64,000 bases of DNA from Pseudomonas sp. CCC3.1. GTDB taxonomy: Bacteria; Pseudomonadota; Gammaproteobacteria; Pseudomonadales; Pseudomonadaceae. Location: NCBI RefSeq assembly GCF_034347405.1, contig NZ_CP133778.1, positions 3,782,001 to 3,846,000 on the forward strand. The letters run 5' to 3'. Below, piece after piece: positions 26,396-34,516 of this stretch (its first letter is position 1; each line of letters opens with the position of its first letter). Position numbers and translations under genes: made by a program. The notes beneath the pieces are model-generated. The model ran no database searches. It saw only the letters and a program-made list of their open reading frames with translations, and was not told where the DNA came from.

Positions 26396-27043
26396 ATGTC
26401 AGAACGTAAATTAACGACTCGCAATGATTGCTTTATTTACCCCGTCAAAGATAAGAACGGTCGACCCTACGCCTGGAAAATCGAAATTCAGCGCTCAGGC
26501 AAAGTGCACGCGCAAGTCTTTGACTTTGTCGAACACGGCGGTGAGATCGCAGCGCTGGAAGCCGCTGAAATCATGCGTAATCAACTGGTACTGAAAATGC
26601 CGCTGTCTTTCACCTATGAAAGCCGTCAGCGCCTAATGCCTCACAACACCAGCGGCCACGCTGGGGTGTATCGGGTCCAGTCCAACCAGATCGATTATTG
26701 GCGCGCAACGACGCGCATACATGGCTACAACCTGAGCAAGAGCTTTCGAATTGATCGTTACGGAGAAGAAGAGGCCAAACAGATGGCATTGCAGGAGCGC
26801 GAGCGGCAATTAACGCTGTGCAACGACCCGTATGACGTGGCCATGGAGAAGTTGCAGTTGCACTTCAGCCAGACCAGCCGACGCGTGCGTGAAAACCGCA
26901 TCAAGGCGGCGATGCACAAAACCCGCGAGTTGAAAACGGCCATCGAAGAGGTTGCAGGCCCGGATCTGGAACCGGTGTTGCCCATCAGTGCCGAGCAGGC
27001 CAGCCTGTCCATCAGTCGGCATTTCGCGGCAAGTACAAAGTGA
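26396..27043 (+). CDS. Orphan AP2/ERF-domain DNA-binding protein, apparently tandem
   Basis: 215 residues. Residues 84-140 match the AP2 fold: NTSGHAGVYRVQSNQIDYWR, then SFRIDRYGEEEAKQMALQER. Residues 12-64 (YAWKIEIQRSGKVHAQVFDF, EHGGEIAALEAAEIMRNQL) show the same W...G....F....GEE.A...A...R spacing, so a degenerate first AP2 copy is likely. In bacteria AP2 domains are usually fused to HNH homing endonucleases; no nuclease motif is seen here, so a regulatory or DNA-binding role is inferred. CAGGAG is 9 nt before the ATG. The last 32 bp overlap the convergent gltS gene. Confidence 0.75.
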   Translation: MSERKLTTRNDCFIYPVKDKNGRPYAWKIEIQRSGKVHAQVFDFVEHGGEIAALEAAEIMRNQLVLKMPLSFTYESRQRLMPHNTSGHAGVYRVQSNQIDYWRATTRIHGYNLSKSFRIDRYGEEEAKQMALQERERQLTLCNDPYDVAMEKLQLHFSQTSRRVRENRIKAAMHKTRELKTAIEEVAGPDLEPVLPISAEQASLSISRHFAASTK

Positions 27044-28472
27044 CCCGCAAACCACCTGTACGCAGGTTTTGCAAGCTCACTTCACCGCCGTGACTGTGGG
27101 CAATGCTGCGCGCAATCCCCAAGCCAAGGCCGTAGCCCTGTTGTTGCCCGGCCAGACGAAAATGGGGTTCAAAGACCTGTTCCAGGCGCTGTTCAGGGAC
27201 GCCCGGCCCTTCATCGTCCACCGTCAAGGTAAAGGCATGTTTGTCGTCTTCAATGCGCAGGTGCGCGTAGTTACCGTACTTGAGGGCGTTATCAATCAGG
27301 TTGCCCACACAGCGACGCAAGGCCAGCGACTTGCCTGAATAGGGGCTGACGGCCCGCCCCTGCAATGTCACGCGGCCATTGCCTTGCGGCAGCAGGTAAG
27401 GCTCGATCAGGCAATCCAGCAGCGTATTCAAATCCACCGGCTCGATGTTCTCGTGAATATCGGTGTCTTTGACGCACTGCAAGGCGCCTTTGACCAGCAT
27501 TTCGAGCTCATCCAAGTCGCGACCAAACTTATATTGCAACTGTTCGTCATCCAGCAGTTCAACCCGCAGCCGCAAGCGGGTGATGGGCGTGCGCAAGTCA
27601 TGGGAAATGGCACTGAACAATTGCCCACGCTCAGTCAGGTAACGGCTGATGCGGGCGCGCATGGTGTTCAAGGCCCGCCCGACCTCAACCACTTCACTGC
27701 CGCCTGCGATTTCGACGGGCTGGACATCGTCCTCACCCAATGACATGTCTCGCGCAGCCTTGGCCAGACGCTTGAGCGGGCGGCTTTGCCAGTGCACCAA
27801 CACGCCAATGAACAACAGCAAAAAAATGCTGCTGAGCACGATAAACCACACCTGCAAGGCTGGCAGCCCCTCTTCTTCAAGGCTGGTGTAGGGCTGCGGC
27901 AACAGCGAGGCGATGTACAGCCACTCCCCTTGGGCCATCTTGATCTGAGTCACCAGCACGGGCGGATTAACAGGTTCGAGGGTCAAGGCGAAATGCGCCC
28001 AGGAGCGCGGCAGTTCGTCGAGCTTAAGGCCCGCGTTGAAGATACGCAGGTCCTGAGGGCTGACAAATTTTACTGACATGTCGACACCCGGCCCCAGCGA
28101 CTGGCGCAAGACTTGATCGACGGCGTCCATGACCGCCTGCTTGCGTGGGGTCGGCTCCAGCACCTGCATGTCCAGGGGCTTGTCATTGAGGCTCACGACA
28201 AAGCGCGTACCGCCCATGCTGCGCATCTGATCCAGCACCAGCGGACGATACGCCAGCGGCAAGGAGCGCAAATACGTCACCGTCGCATTCATCGAGTGCG
28301 CCATGCTGCGCGCACTGTTCACCAGCCCCTCAAGTTGCGTGGTGCGCAGTTGCGACAGCCAGATCGCACTCGACAGGGTCTGCGCCAGCAAGATGGCAAG
28401 CAAGGTCAGTAGCAACATACGACCCAGCAATGAGCGAGGCAGACGTATTTTTCGCAGGACCTTAATGGCCAT
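27012..28472 (-). CDS. gltS: Sensor histidine kinase of the glucose uptake two-component system
   Basis: 486 residues from ATG 28472. TM1 lies at about 17-38 and TM2 at about 208-228, flanking a periplasmic sensor of about 170 residues. HAMP (229-281) is followed by the H-box LFSAISHDLRTPITRLRL with phospho-acceptor His291. The N-box is CVGNLIDNALKYG, and the G-boxes are DDEGPGVP and GYGLGLGIARS. The start is 11 bp inside the end of gltR, giving translational coupling; a longer frame from 28592 overlaps gltR fully and is rejected. It phosphorylates GltR to induce gtsABCD-oprB (known in P. aeruginosa and P. putida). Confidence 0.93.
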   Translation of the reverse strand: MAIKVLRKIRLPRSLLGRMLLLTLLAILLAQTLSSAIWLSQLRTTQLEGLVNSARSMAHSMNATVTYLRSLPLAYRPLVLDQMRSMGGTRFVVSLNDKPLDMQVLEPTPRKQAVMDAVDQVLRQSLGPGVDMSVKFVSPQDLRIFNAGLKLDELPRSWAHFALTLEPVNPPVLVTQIKMAQGEWLYIASLLPQPYTSLEEEGLPALQVWFIVLSSIFLLLFIGVLVHWQSRPLKRLAKAARDMSLGEDDVQPVEIAGGSEVVEVGRALNTMRARISRYLTERGQLFSAISHDLRTPITRLRLRVELLDDEQLQYKFGRDLDELEMLVKGALQCVKDTDIHENIEPVDLNTLLDCLIEPYLLPQGNGRVTLQGRAVSPYSGKSLALRRCVGNLIDNALKYGNYAHLRIEDDKHAFTLTVDDEGPGVPEQRLEQVFEPHFRLAGQQQGYGLGLGIARSIAHSHGGEVSLQNLRTGGLRVTLYLPRNAD

Positions 28473-29193
28473 TTCCGACCGTGACCTGGGCCGCCAACTG
28501 ATAACCGCTGCCACGGATGGTGCGGATAAGGCGCGGCGGCTTATCGGTGTCTCGCAGGCGTTGGCGTAAACGGCTGACAGCCATGTCGACAATACGGTCG
28601 AGCGGCATCAGATCGCGCCCACGGGTCGCGTTGCCAATGGTGTCGCGATCAAGGATATGCTGCGGATTATCCAGGAACAGTTTGAGCAGGGCGAAGTCGG
28701 CCCCGGACAAAATCACCTCTTCACCATCGATATGAAACAGGCGATGGGTCACGGTATTCAGCCGCCACTCGTCGAAGGCCATGATTTCGTTGCCGCTGCC
28801 CGCACTGGAAAATTGTGCGCGGCGCAGCAATGCCTTGATGCGCGCTTGAAGTTCACGGGGGCTGAAAGGCTTGCCCAGATAATCATCAGCGCCCAGTTCC
28901 AACCCGATTACACGGTCGGTTTCATCGGAACTGGCGGTGAGCATGATGATGGGTGTCTGCGCGAAACGCGGGTGTTGCCGCACCCAACGACACAGGCTAA
29001 AGCCGTCTTCGTCGGGCAACATCACATCCAGAATCAATAGATCACTCGATGCCTCATTGAGGGCCTGCCGAAAACCGGCCCCATCACCCACAGTACGCAC
29101 CTGGAAACCGGCACGGGTGAGGTAGATATCAAGGAGCTCCCGAATTTCCTGGTCATCGTCGACCAGCAAAATGGATTTGCCGGGTGTACTCAC
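28462..29193 (-). CDS. gltR: OmpR-family response regulator of glucose transport
   Basis: 243 residues. The receiver domain has the acidic pocket VDDD (11-14), phospho-acceptor Asp56 (LLILDVMLPDEDG), Thr86 (MLTAS) and Lys108 (LGKPF). The winged helix occupies about 140-235 (SGADFALLKLFLDNPQHILD, DMAVSRLRQRLRD, TIRGSGYQL). It starts with GTG at 29193 preceded by AAGGATC. An AACAACAA motif is placed as in gtsA. The gene follows edd-glk after a REPIN and overlaps gltS. It controls the glucose porin and ABC transporter promoters. Confidence 0.94.
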   Translation of the reverse strand: MSTPGKSILLVDDDQEIRELLDIYLTRAGFQVRTVGDGAGFRQALNEASSDLLILDVMLPDEDGFSLCRWVRQHPRFAQTPIIMLTASSDETDRVIGLELGADDYLGKPFSPRELQARIKALLRRAQFSSAGSGNEIMAFDEWRLNTVTHRLFHIDGEEVILSGADFALLKLFLDNPQHILDRDTIGNATRGRDLMPLDRIVDMAVSRLRQRLRDTDKPPRLIRTIRGSGYQLAAQVTVGNGH

Positions 29194-29208
29194 AGGTACT
29201 GATCCTTA

Positions 29209-29216
29209 TTGTTGTT
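29209..29216 (-). promoter_or_regulatory. Crc/Hfq CA motif in gltR leader
   Basis: The minus strand reads AACAACAA 15 nt upstream of the GTG start of gltR, directly before AATAAGG. The layout is nearly identical to the gtsA leader. Confidence 0.6.
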
Positions 29217-29232
29217 ATGGACGAAGATCTCC

Positions 29233-29302
29233 CTGTAGGAGCGAGCTTGCCTCGCGATCTTTTTAAAGGTCAAAAGATCGCGAGGCAAGCTCGCTCCTAC
29301 AG
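29233..29302. repeat. REPIN between glk and gltR
   Basis: 70-bp palindrome with intact REP arms (CTGTAGGAGCGAGCTTGCCT and complement) and an asymmetric centre TTTTTAAAGGTC. It sits inside the edd-glk-gltR-gltS gene string, 14 bp after the glk stop, and may separate expression of the enzyme and regulator parts. Confidence 0.92.
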
Positions 29303-29316
29303 TTAAAAGTCTCTCC

Positions 29317-30273
29317 TCAACCGAACGTTTGCTGTAACGCCACGCCTGCGCCAATCAAACCTGAGTAAGGCGCCGTCACCAGCCAGACCGGAATACCCTT
29401 GAGGTAGTCGCTCATGCAGCCTTTGTCAGCAAAGCTTTTGGCAAACCCGCTGTTCAAGAAAATATCGGCAAAGCGCGGTATCACGCCGCCGACAATGTAC
29501 ACCCCGCCACGCCCGCCGACGGTTAATACGTTGTTGCCCGCGACACGCCCCAGCCAGCAACTGAAATGCTCCAGCACCTGCAATGCCACCGGATCACCCG
29601 CCAAAGCCGCAGCGGTGATCGCCCGATCGCTGTCCAGCACCGGCTCATGCCCGTCGACCGCGCAGATTGCCCGATACACACGCGGCAAGCCGCTGCCACT
29701 CAAGATGCTTTCGGCGCTGACGTGGCCGATTTCGTTGTAGATGTGCTGCCACAGTTGCACTTCGCGCGGGTTGCTCATGGGCAGGTCGACGTGCCCGCCC
29801 TCCCCCGGCAAGGCCATCCACTGCTCGTCGCCCAGGTTGAGCAAGGTGCCCACACCCAGCCCCGTGCCCGGCCCGATCACCACCGCCGGGCGCGCCGGAT
29901 CGGCAATACCGGGGCACACCTGAAGCACGTCTTCGGGCTCCAGGCGCGTCATGCCCAGCGCCATGGCGCTGAAGTCGTTGATCAGCAGCAGGTGATCGAC
30001 CTGCAAGGTTTCGCAAAACGCCGACCGGCTCAAGCGCCAATGGTTGTTGGTAAAGCGAAACTCGTCGCCACTCACCGGCCCGGCCACCGACAGGCACACC
30101 GAGCCGACCGCCCCAAGGCTTATGTCCAGACTTTGCAGGTAGACCTTGATCGCCTCTTCCGGACAGGTGTAATCAGCCGTGGCCAGTACGTTGACGGAGC
30201 GCAGTTGATCGTTTTCCCACAGAGCAAAACGTGCGTTGGTGCCACCAATATCACCGACGAGGGCGAGCTTCAT
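29317..30273 (-). CDS. glk: Glucokinase
   Basis: 318 residues of the bacterial glucokinase (Glk) family. ATP-binding phosphate 1 motif LVGDIGGTNARFALWEN is at the N-terminus, the glucose-binding LLINDFSAMALGM and VIGPGTGLGVG lie mid-protein, and GEGGHVDLP carries the substrate glutamate and histidine. It phosphorylates glucose delivered by GtsABCD to glucose-6-phosphate for Zwf. Its ATG overlaps the edd stop (ATGA), so edd-glk are coupled. Confidence 0.95.
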   Translation of the reverse strand: MKLALVGDIGGTNARFALWENDQLRSVNVLATADYTCPEEAIKVYLQSLDISLGAVGSVCLSVAGPVSGDEFRFTNNHWRLSRSAFCETLQVDHLLLINDFSAMALGMTRLEPEDVLQVCPGIADPARPAVVIGPGTGLGVGTLLNLGDEQWMALPGEGGHVDLPMSNPREVQLWQHIYNEIGHVSAESILSGSGLPRVYRAICAVDGHEPVLDSDRAITAAALAGDPVALQVLEHFSCWLGRVAGNNVLTVGGRGGVYIVGGVIPRFADIFLNSGFAKSFADKGCMSDYLKGIPVWLVTAPYSGLIGAGVALQQTFG

Positions 30274-32096
30274 TTCAGGTTTTCCAGAGCCGAGGTAAAG
30301 GTACTCGCGCCCTGCTCAGCCGAACTGAAGGCCTGACGCATAAACGCAAACAACTCACGCCCAGTGCCGACGGCATTACTCAAGGTGCCAACGGCCGGGG
30401 TGCGCGCCGCGAATTCTGCCTCATCTACCAGCAGTTGCAACGTACCTTTTACGCCATCGACCCGAATCAGATCGCCGTCCTGGACTCGCGCCAGGGCGCC
30501 GCCAATCGAAGCTTCGGGGCTGACGTGAATGGCTGCCGGAATTTTGCCCGACGCGCCGGACATCCGTCCGTCGGTAATCAGCGCCACTTTGAAGCCGCGA
30601 TCCTGCAACACGCCGAGGAACGGGGTCATTTTGTGCAGCTCGGGCATGCCGTTCGAACGCGGGCCCTGAAAGCGCATCACCGCGACAAAGTCGTGTTCCA
30701 GTTCACCGGCCTTGAAGGCGTCGGCCAGTTGCTGCTGGTCCTGAAACACCCGCGCCGGGGCTTCAACAATCTGGTGCTCTGGCGCAACCGCCGAGACCTT
30801 CATCACCCCGCGCCCCAGGTTACCTTCCATCACCCGCAACCCGCCCTCAGGCGAAAACGCACGAGCCACCGGACGCAAGATCGATTCGTCGAGGCTTTCA
30901 ATCGGGCCATCACGCCATACCAGATTGCCGTCCACGAGGAACGGTTCACGGGTGTAACGGCTCAGGCCATGACCGGCCACAGTGTTGACGTTTTCATGCA
31001 GCAGGCCAGCCTCAAGCAACTCGCGAATCAGGAACGCCATACCGCCCGCGGCCTGGAAGTGGTTGATGTCGGCTTTGCCATTTGGATACACATGGGACAG
31101 GGTTGGCACCACCTCGGACAGGTCGGCCATGTCTTGCCAGGTCAGCTGAATACCGGCCGCCATGGCAATCGCCGGCATGTGCAAGGTGTGGTTGGTGGAA
31201 CCGCCAGTGGCATGCAGCGCGACGATGGAGTTGACCAGTGAACGCTCGTCCACGATCTCGCCCAACGGCATGAAGTCGCCGTTTTGCTTGGTCAGACGGG
31301 TCACTTGGTGCGCGGCTTCGCGAGTCAGTGCATCGCGCAGTGGCGTGTAAGGATTGACGAAAGACGCGCCCGGCAAGTGCAGGCCCATCACTTCCATCAG
31401 CAACTGATTGGTGTTGGCGGTGCCATAAAACGTGCAAGTGCCAGGGCTGTGGTAGGACTTCATTTCCGATTCCAGCAGTTCTTCACGGCTGGCTTTGCCT
31501 TCGGCGTAGCGTTGGCGTACGTCGGCTTTTTCCTTGTTGGAAATGCCCGACGGCATTGGCCCGCCCGGAACAAAGATCGTTGGCAGATGGCCGAAGCGCA
31601 GCGCGCCCATCAACAGGCCCGGCACGATCTTGTCGCAGATTCCCAGCATCAATGCGCCATCAAACATGTTGTGCGACAGCGCAACGGCGGTCGACAGCGC
31701 GATCACTTCGCGGCTCAACAGGCTCAGTTCCATCCCCGCTTCGCCTTGGGTCACGCCATCACACATAGCGGGCGTGCCACCGGCGAACTGGCCCACGGAA
31801 CCCATTTCACGCAGCGCTTGTTTGATTTGCTCAGGGAAGTGCTCGTAGGGCTGATGCGCCGAGAGCATGTCGTTATATGACGAAACAATTGCCACGTTGG
31901 CTGCGTTCATCAGTTTCAGGCTGTTTTTATCTTCCGTGCCACACCCGGCCACGCCATGGGCGAAGTTGGCACATTGCAGCTTGCCGCGTTGCGGACCGTC
32001 GCTGGCTGCACCGCGAATAAGCGCCAGATACGCCTCGCGGGTTGCACGACTGCGGGCAATAAGACGCTCGGTGACTTCAAGAACGCGGGGATGCAT
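30270..32096 (-). CDS. edd: 6-phosphogluconate dehydratase
   Basis: 608 residues, IlvD/Edd family with a labile Fe-S cluster. Conserved cysteines lie in VAGCGTEDKN, TPAMCDGVTQGE and GICDKIVPG, and the C-terminal DGRMSGASGKIPAAIHVSPE is the family signature. It converts 6-phosphogluconate to KDPG, the first committed Entner-Doudoroff step. A GGAG ribosome site precedes the ATG. It is divergent from gap, with two TTGT-N7-ACAA HexR boxes in the 207-bp gap. Confidence 0.96.
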   Translation of the reverse strand: MHPRVLEVTERLIARSRATREAYLALIRGAASDGPQRGKLQCANFAHGVAGCGTEDKNSLKLMNAANVAIVSSYNDMLSAHQPYEHFPEQIKQALREMGSVGQFAGGTPAMCDGVTQGEAGMELSLLSREVIALSTAVALSHNMFDGALMLGICDKIVPGLLMGALRFGHLPTIFVPGGPMPSGISNKEKADVRQRYAEGKASREELLESEMKSYHSPGTCTFYGTANTNQLLMEVMGLHLPGASFVNPYTPLRDALTREAAHQVTRLTKQNGDFMPLGEIVDERSLVNSIVALHATGGSTNHTLHMPAIAMAAGIQLTWQDMADLSEVVPTLSHVYPNGKADINHFQAAGGMAFLIRELLEAGLLHENVNTVAGHGLSRYTREPFLVDGNLVWRDGPIESLDESILRPVARAFSPEGGLRVMEGNLGRGVMKVSAVAPEHQIVEAPARVFQDQQQLADAFKAGELEHDFVAVMRFQGPRSNGMPELHKMTPFLGVLQDRGFKVALITDGRMSGASGKIPAAIHVSPEASIGGALARVQDGDLIRVDGVKGTLQLLVDEAEFAARTPAVGTLSNAVGTGRELFAFMRQAFSSAEQGASTFTSALENLK

Positions 32097-32203
32097 GTGT
32101 TGAACTCCAGGCTAACGGATGTGGCGACCTGTACGTGTCCTATGCTGACGGAGGCTCGCAGACGCGGCTTCAGTCATTTGGACCCGTTGATTCAGGTCAC
32201 TCG

Positions 32204-32218
32204 TTGTAGATAAAACAA
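32204..32218. promoter_or_regulatory. HexR box (edd side)
   Basis: TTGTAGATAAAACAA fits TTGT-N7-ACAA, the reported HexR consensus of P. putida, exactly. It is centred 115 bp upstream of edd in the edd/gap divergent region. Confidence 0.75.
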
Positions 32219-32265
32219 AATATTGCCACTTAAATGGCTTGTTTTCTATTTTTATGAGAATAATC

Positions 32266-32280
32266 TTGTAATTCCAACAA
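32266..32280. promoter_or_regulatory. HexR box (gap side)
   Basis: TTGTAATTCCAACAA is a second exact TTGT-N7-ACAA, 24 bp before the gap start. Its last five bases overlap an AACAACAA CA motif, so the same DNA may code for a DNA operator and an RNA-level repressor site. Confidence 0.72.
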
Positions 32281-32283
32281 CAA
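32276..32283 (+). promoter_or_regulatory. Candidate Crc/Hfq CA motif in gap leader
   Basis: AACAACAA on the plus strand, 20 nt upstream of the gap ATG. It is functional only if the transcript starts upstream of it, which is unknown because it overlaps the HexR box. Confidence 0.4.
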
Positions 32284-32303
32284 ATTGATGACAGGTGCTT
32301 TCC

Positions 32304-33305
32304 ATGACACTACGAATCGCAATCAATGGTTTTGGCCGGATCGGCCGTAACGTCCTGCGAGCACTGTATACCCAAGGCTACCGACAGGACTTGCAGATCG
32401 TCGCCATCAACGATTTGGGCGACAGTTCGATCAACGCTCATCTGCTCAAGTACGACACGGTTCATGGCACATTCGACGCCACCGTTGAGCATGACCAAGA
32501 AAGCCTGACCGTCAATGGTGACCGCATCAATGTGACAGCCATTCGTAATCCGGCTGAGCTGCCATGGGCTGCGCTGAAGATTGACGTGGTGTTTGAATGC
32601 ACCGGGTTTTTCACTGAACGCAACAAGGCTGAAGCACACATTACCGCTGGCGCCCGCAAGGTGATTATCTCCGCACCGGGCAAAAACGCCGATGCGACAG
32701 TGGTCTATGGCGTAAACCACGACATTCTGCGCCAATCGCATCAGATTATTTCCAATGCATCCTGCACCACGAACTGCCTGGCGCCGGTAGCACAAATTCT
32801 GCACCGTGAATTTGGCATTGAAAACGGCTTGATGACCACCATCCACGCCTACACCAATGACCAGAACCTGACCGACGTGTATCACACCGACCCGTACCGC
32901 GCGCGCTCGGCAACCCAGAACATGATCCCGAGCAAAACCGGCGCCGCCGAAGCGGTGGGTCTGGTGTTGCCAGAACTGGCCGGCAAGTTGACCGGCATGG
33001 CCGTACGCGTACCGGTGATCAACGTGTCACTGGTCGACCTGACCGTTGAGCTGAAACGCGAAGTCACGGCAGCCGAAGTCAACGCCGTGTTCAAAGAAGC
33101 CAGCCAACACTCCAAGGTACTGGGTTACAACAGCCTGCCACTGGTTTCCAGCGACTTTAATCACAACCCGCTTTCGTCGATTTTCGACGCCAATCACACC
33201 AAAGTCAGCGGCAAACTGCTGAAAGTGCTGGCGTGGTACGACAATGAGTGGGGCTTCTCCAACCGTATGCTCGACAACTGCCTGGCGCTGCACAACGCGG
33301 AGTAA
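32304..33305 (+). CDS. gap: Glyceraldehyde-3-phosphate dehydrogenase, type I
   Basis: 333 residues. NAD fold INGFGRIGRNVLRAL is at the N-terminus, the active site ISNASCTTNCLAP has nucleophile Cys154, and the C-terminus has WYDNEWGFSNRMLDN. It oxidises glyceraldehyde-3-phosphate, one of the two products of Eda. The ATG at 32304 follows ACAGG; an in-frame GTG at 32295 would add three residues only. HexR control places it in the glucose regulon (gap-1 of P. putida). mgsA starts 4 bp after its stop. Confidence 0.95.
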   Translation: MTLRIAINGFGRIGRNVLRALYTQGYRQDLQIVAINDLGDSSINAHLLKYDTVHGTFDATVEHDQESLTVNGDRINVTAIRNPAELPWAALKIDVVFECTGFFTERNKAEAHITAGARKVIISAPGKNADATVVYGVNHDILRQSHQIISNASCTTNCLAPVAQILHREFGIENGLMTTIHAYTNDQNLTDVYHTDPYRARSATQNMIPSKTGAAEAVGLVLPELAGKLTGMAVRVPVINVSLVDLTVELKREVTAAEVNAVFKEASQHSKVLGYNSLPLVSSDFNHNPLSSIFDANHTKVSGKLLKVLAWYDNEWGFSNRMLDNCLALHNAE

Positions 33306-33309
33306 CGCG

Positions 33310-33774
33310 ATGATCGGTATCAGCTTCACCACGGCTACCTTGGCGGCGCGCAAGCGTATCGCCCTGGTGGCCCACGATCACTGCAAAGGTTTTTTGCTGG
33401 ACTGGGCCGAACGCCACCAGGCACAACTCAGCCAGCACGACCTGTGCGCCACTGGCACCACCGGCCTGTTGCTCAGCCAACGCCTGGGGCTGCCGATCGA
33501 AAGCATGATCAGCGGCCCACTGGGCGGCGATCAGCAGGTTGGCGCACGGATCGCTGAGCAGAAAGTCGACATGCTGGTGTTTTTCTGGGACCCGTTCGAG
33601 CCACAGCCCCACGACCCGGACATCAAAGCCCTGCTGCGCGTAGCGGCGGTCTGGAACATTCCGGTGGCAAGCAATGAATGCACGGCTGACTACTTGCTCA
33701 GCAGCCCCCTGATGGACCAGCCGCACGAGCACCGCATTCCGGATTACGCCGCGTATTTGAAAGGGCGCGTATAA
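33310..33774 (+). CDS. mgsA: Methylglyoxal synthase
   Basis: 154 residues. Signature blocks: RIALVAHDHCK (about 16-26), LCATGTTGLLL, ISGPLGGDQQVGARIAEQ with the catalytic aspartate, and MLVFFWDPFEPQPHDPD. It converts dihydroxyacetone phosphate to methylglyoxal and phosphate, a bypass that frees phosphate when triose phosphates pile up. It lies 4 bp behind gap and lacks its own promoter space, so it is probably co-expressed with GAPDH under HexR. A longer frame from 33244 lies inside gap and is rejected. Confidence 0.93.
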   Translation: MIGISFTTATLAARKRIALVAHDHCKGFLLDWAERHQAQLSQHDLCATGTTGLLLSQRLGLPIESMISGPLGGDQQVGARIAEQKVDMLVFFWDPFEPQPHDPDIKALLRVAAVWNIPVASNECTADYLLSSPLMDQPHEHRIPDYAAYLKGRV

Positions 33775-33805
33775 ATCAGCGCTCCTGCAGGATCACGATG
33801 AACCC

Positions 33806-33845
33806 GTAGGAGCGAGCTTGCCTCGCGATCTTTTGATCTTAAAAA
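33806..33845. repeat. Half REP, fused to unrelated repeat end
   Basis: A single left REP arm (GTAGGAGCGAGCTTGCCTCG then CGATCTTTTGATCTT). Its partner arm is replaced by ATCGCAGCCTGCGGGC, which resembles the other small repeat seen at 39403 (CGCAGGCTGCGA). It looks like a broken or recombined REPIN. Confidence 0.75.
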
Positions 33846-33903
33846 TCGCAGCCTGCGGGCACTCATCCAACAAATCCAAAACATCACTTGACCAACCGCA
33901 CAG

Positions 33904-33920
33904 ATGATAAGCATTATCAT
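33904..33920. promoter_or_regulatory. Fur box upstream of the heme sigma factor
   Basis: ATGATAAGCATTATCAT is a near-perfect palindrome (TGATAA-GCA-TTATCA) matching the 19-bp Fur consensus. It lies 26 bp upstream of the sigma factor start, so iron should repress the cluster. Confidence 0.85.
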
Positions 33921-33946
33921 TCGCTCAAAATCGGTCGGGTAGCACT

Positions 33947-34465
33947 GTGAGTCAGTCCCACTTCAATCAAGTCTTCCTTACTCAGCGGGTGACCTTGCTG
34001 CGCACGTTACAGCGGATGGTGCATAACCCCAGTACCGCCGAGGACTTGCTGCAAGAGACTTACCTGCGGGTAACCCGCGCCTTGAGCGAGCGCACAGTCG
34101 AGCATCTGGAACCGTTTGTCTTTCAGACAGCGCGCAATCTGGCGCTCGATCATCTGCGTGCCCGCCGCATTCAGGCGCGCACGGTGGTTGAAGATGTCCC
34201 GATGGAAGTCATTGAAGGGATTGCCTCCCCGCTCAGCACCCCGGAAGAGGCCCATCAAGCCGCGCAATTACTGGAGCGTTTGAGTGTGAGCCTGAGCCAA
34301 TTGAGCGCACGCCAGCAGCGTATTTTTATTCTCAGCCGCCTGCATGGCTGCAGCTATCAAGAGATTGCCCAAGAGCTTGACGTCTCATTGAGTACGGTTC
34401 AGAAGGAACTGAAATTGATCATGGCAATCTGCATCGGGGTAGCCGACAGGCTTAATCGGCCTTAA
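33947..34465 (+). CDS. hxuI: ECF sigma factor, FecI/HxuI type
   Basis: 172 residues. Sigma region 2 spans about 10-80 (LQRMVHNPSTAEDLLQETYL, FQTARNLALDHLRARRIQ) and region 4 about 110-165 (LSQLSARQQRIFILSRLHG, SYQEIAQELDVSLSTVQKE). It starts with GTG at 33947. It is followed by the FecR-like anti-sigma and a TonB-dependent receptor with a signalling domain, the standard cell-surface signalling triad. The heme receptor type suggests the Hxu system of P. aeruginosa (PA1300-1302). Iron-regulated by the adjacent Fur box. Confidence 0.9.
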   Translation: MSQSHFNQVFLTQRVTLLRTLQRMVHNPSTAEDLLQETYLRVTRALSERTVEHLEPFVFQTARNLALDHLRARRIQARTVVEDVPMEVIEGIASPLSTPEEAHQAAQLLERLSVSLSQLSARQQRIFILSRLHGCSYQEIAQELDVSLSTVQKELKLIMAICIGVADRLNRP

Positions 34466-34516
34466 CCTTAAGCGCCGAAGCCCACAAGCCAGCCCTGAAA
34501 CTGCCAAGGAACACCC

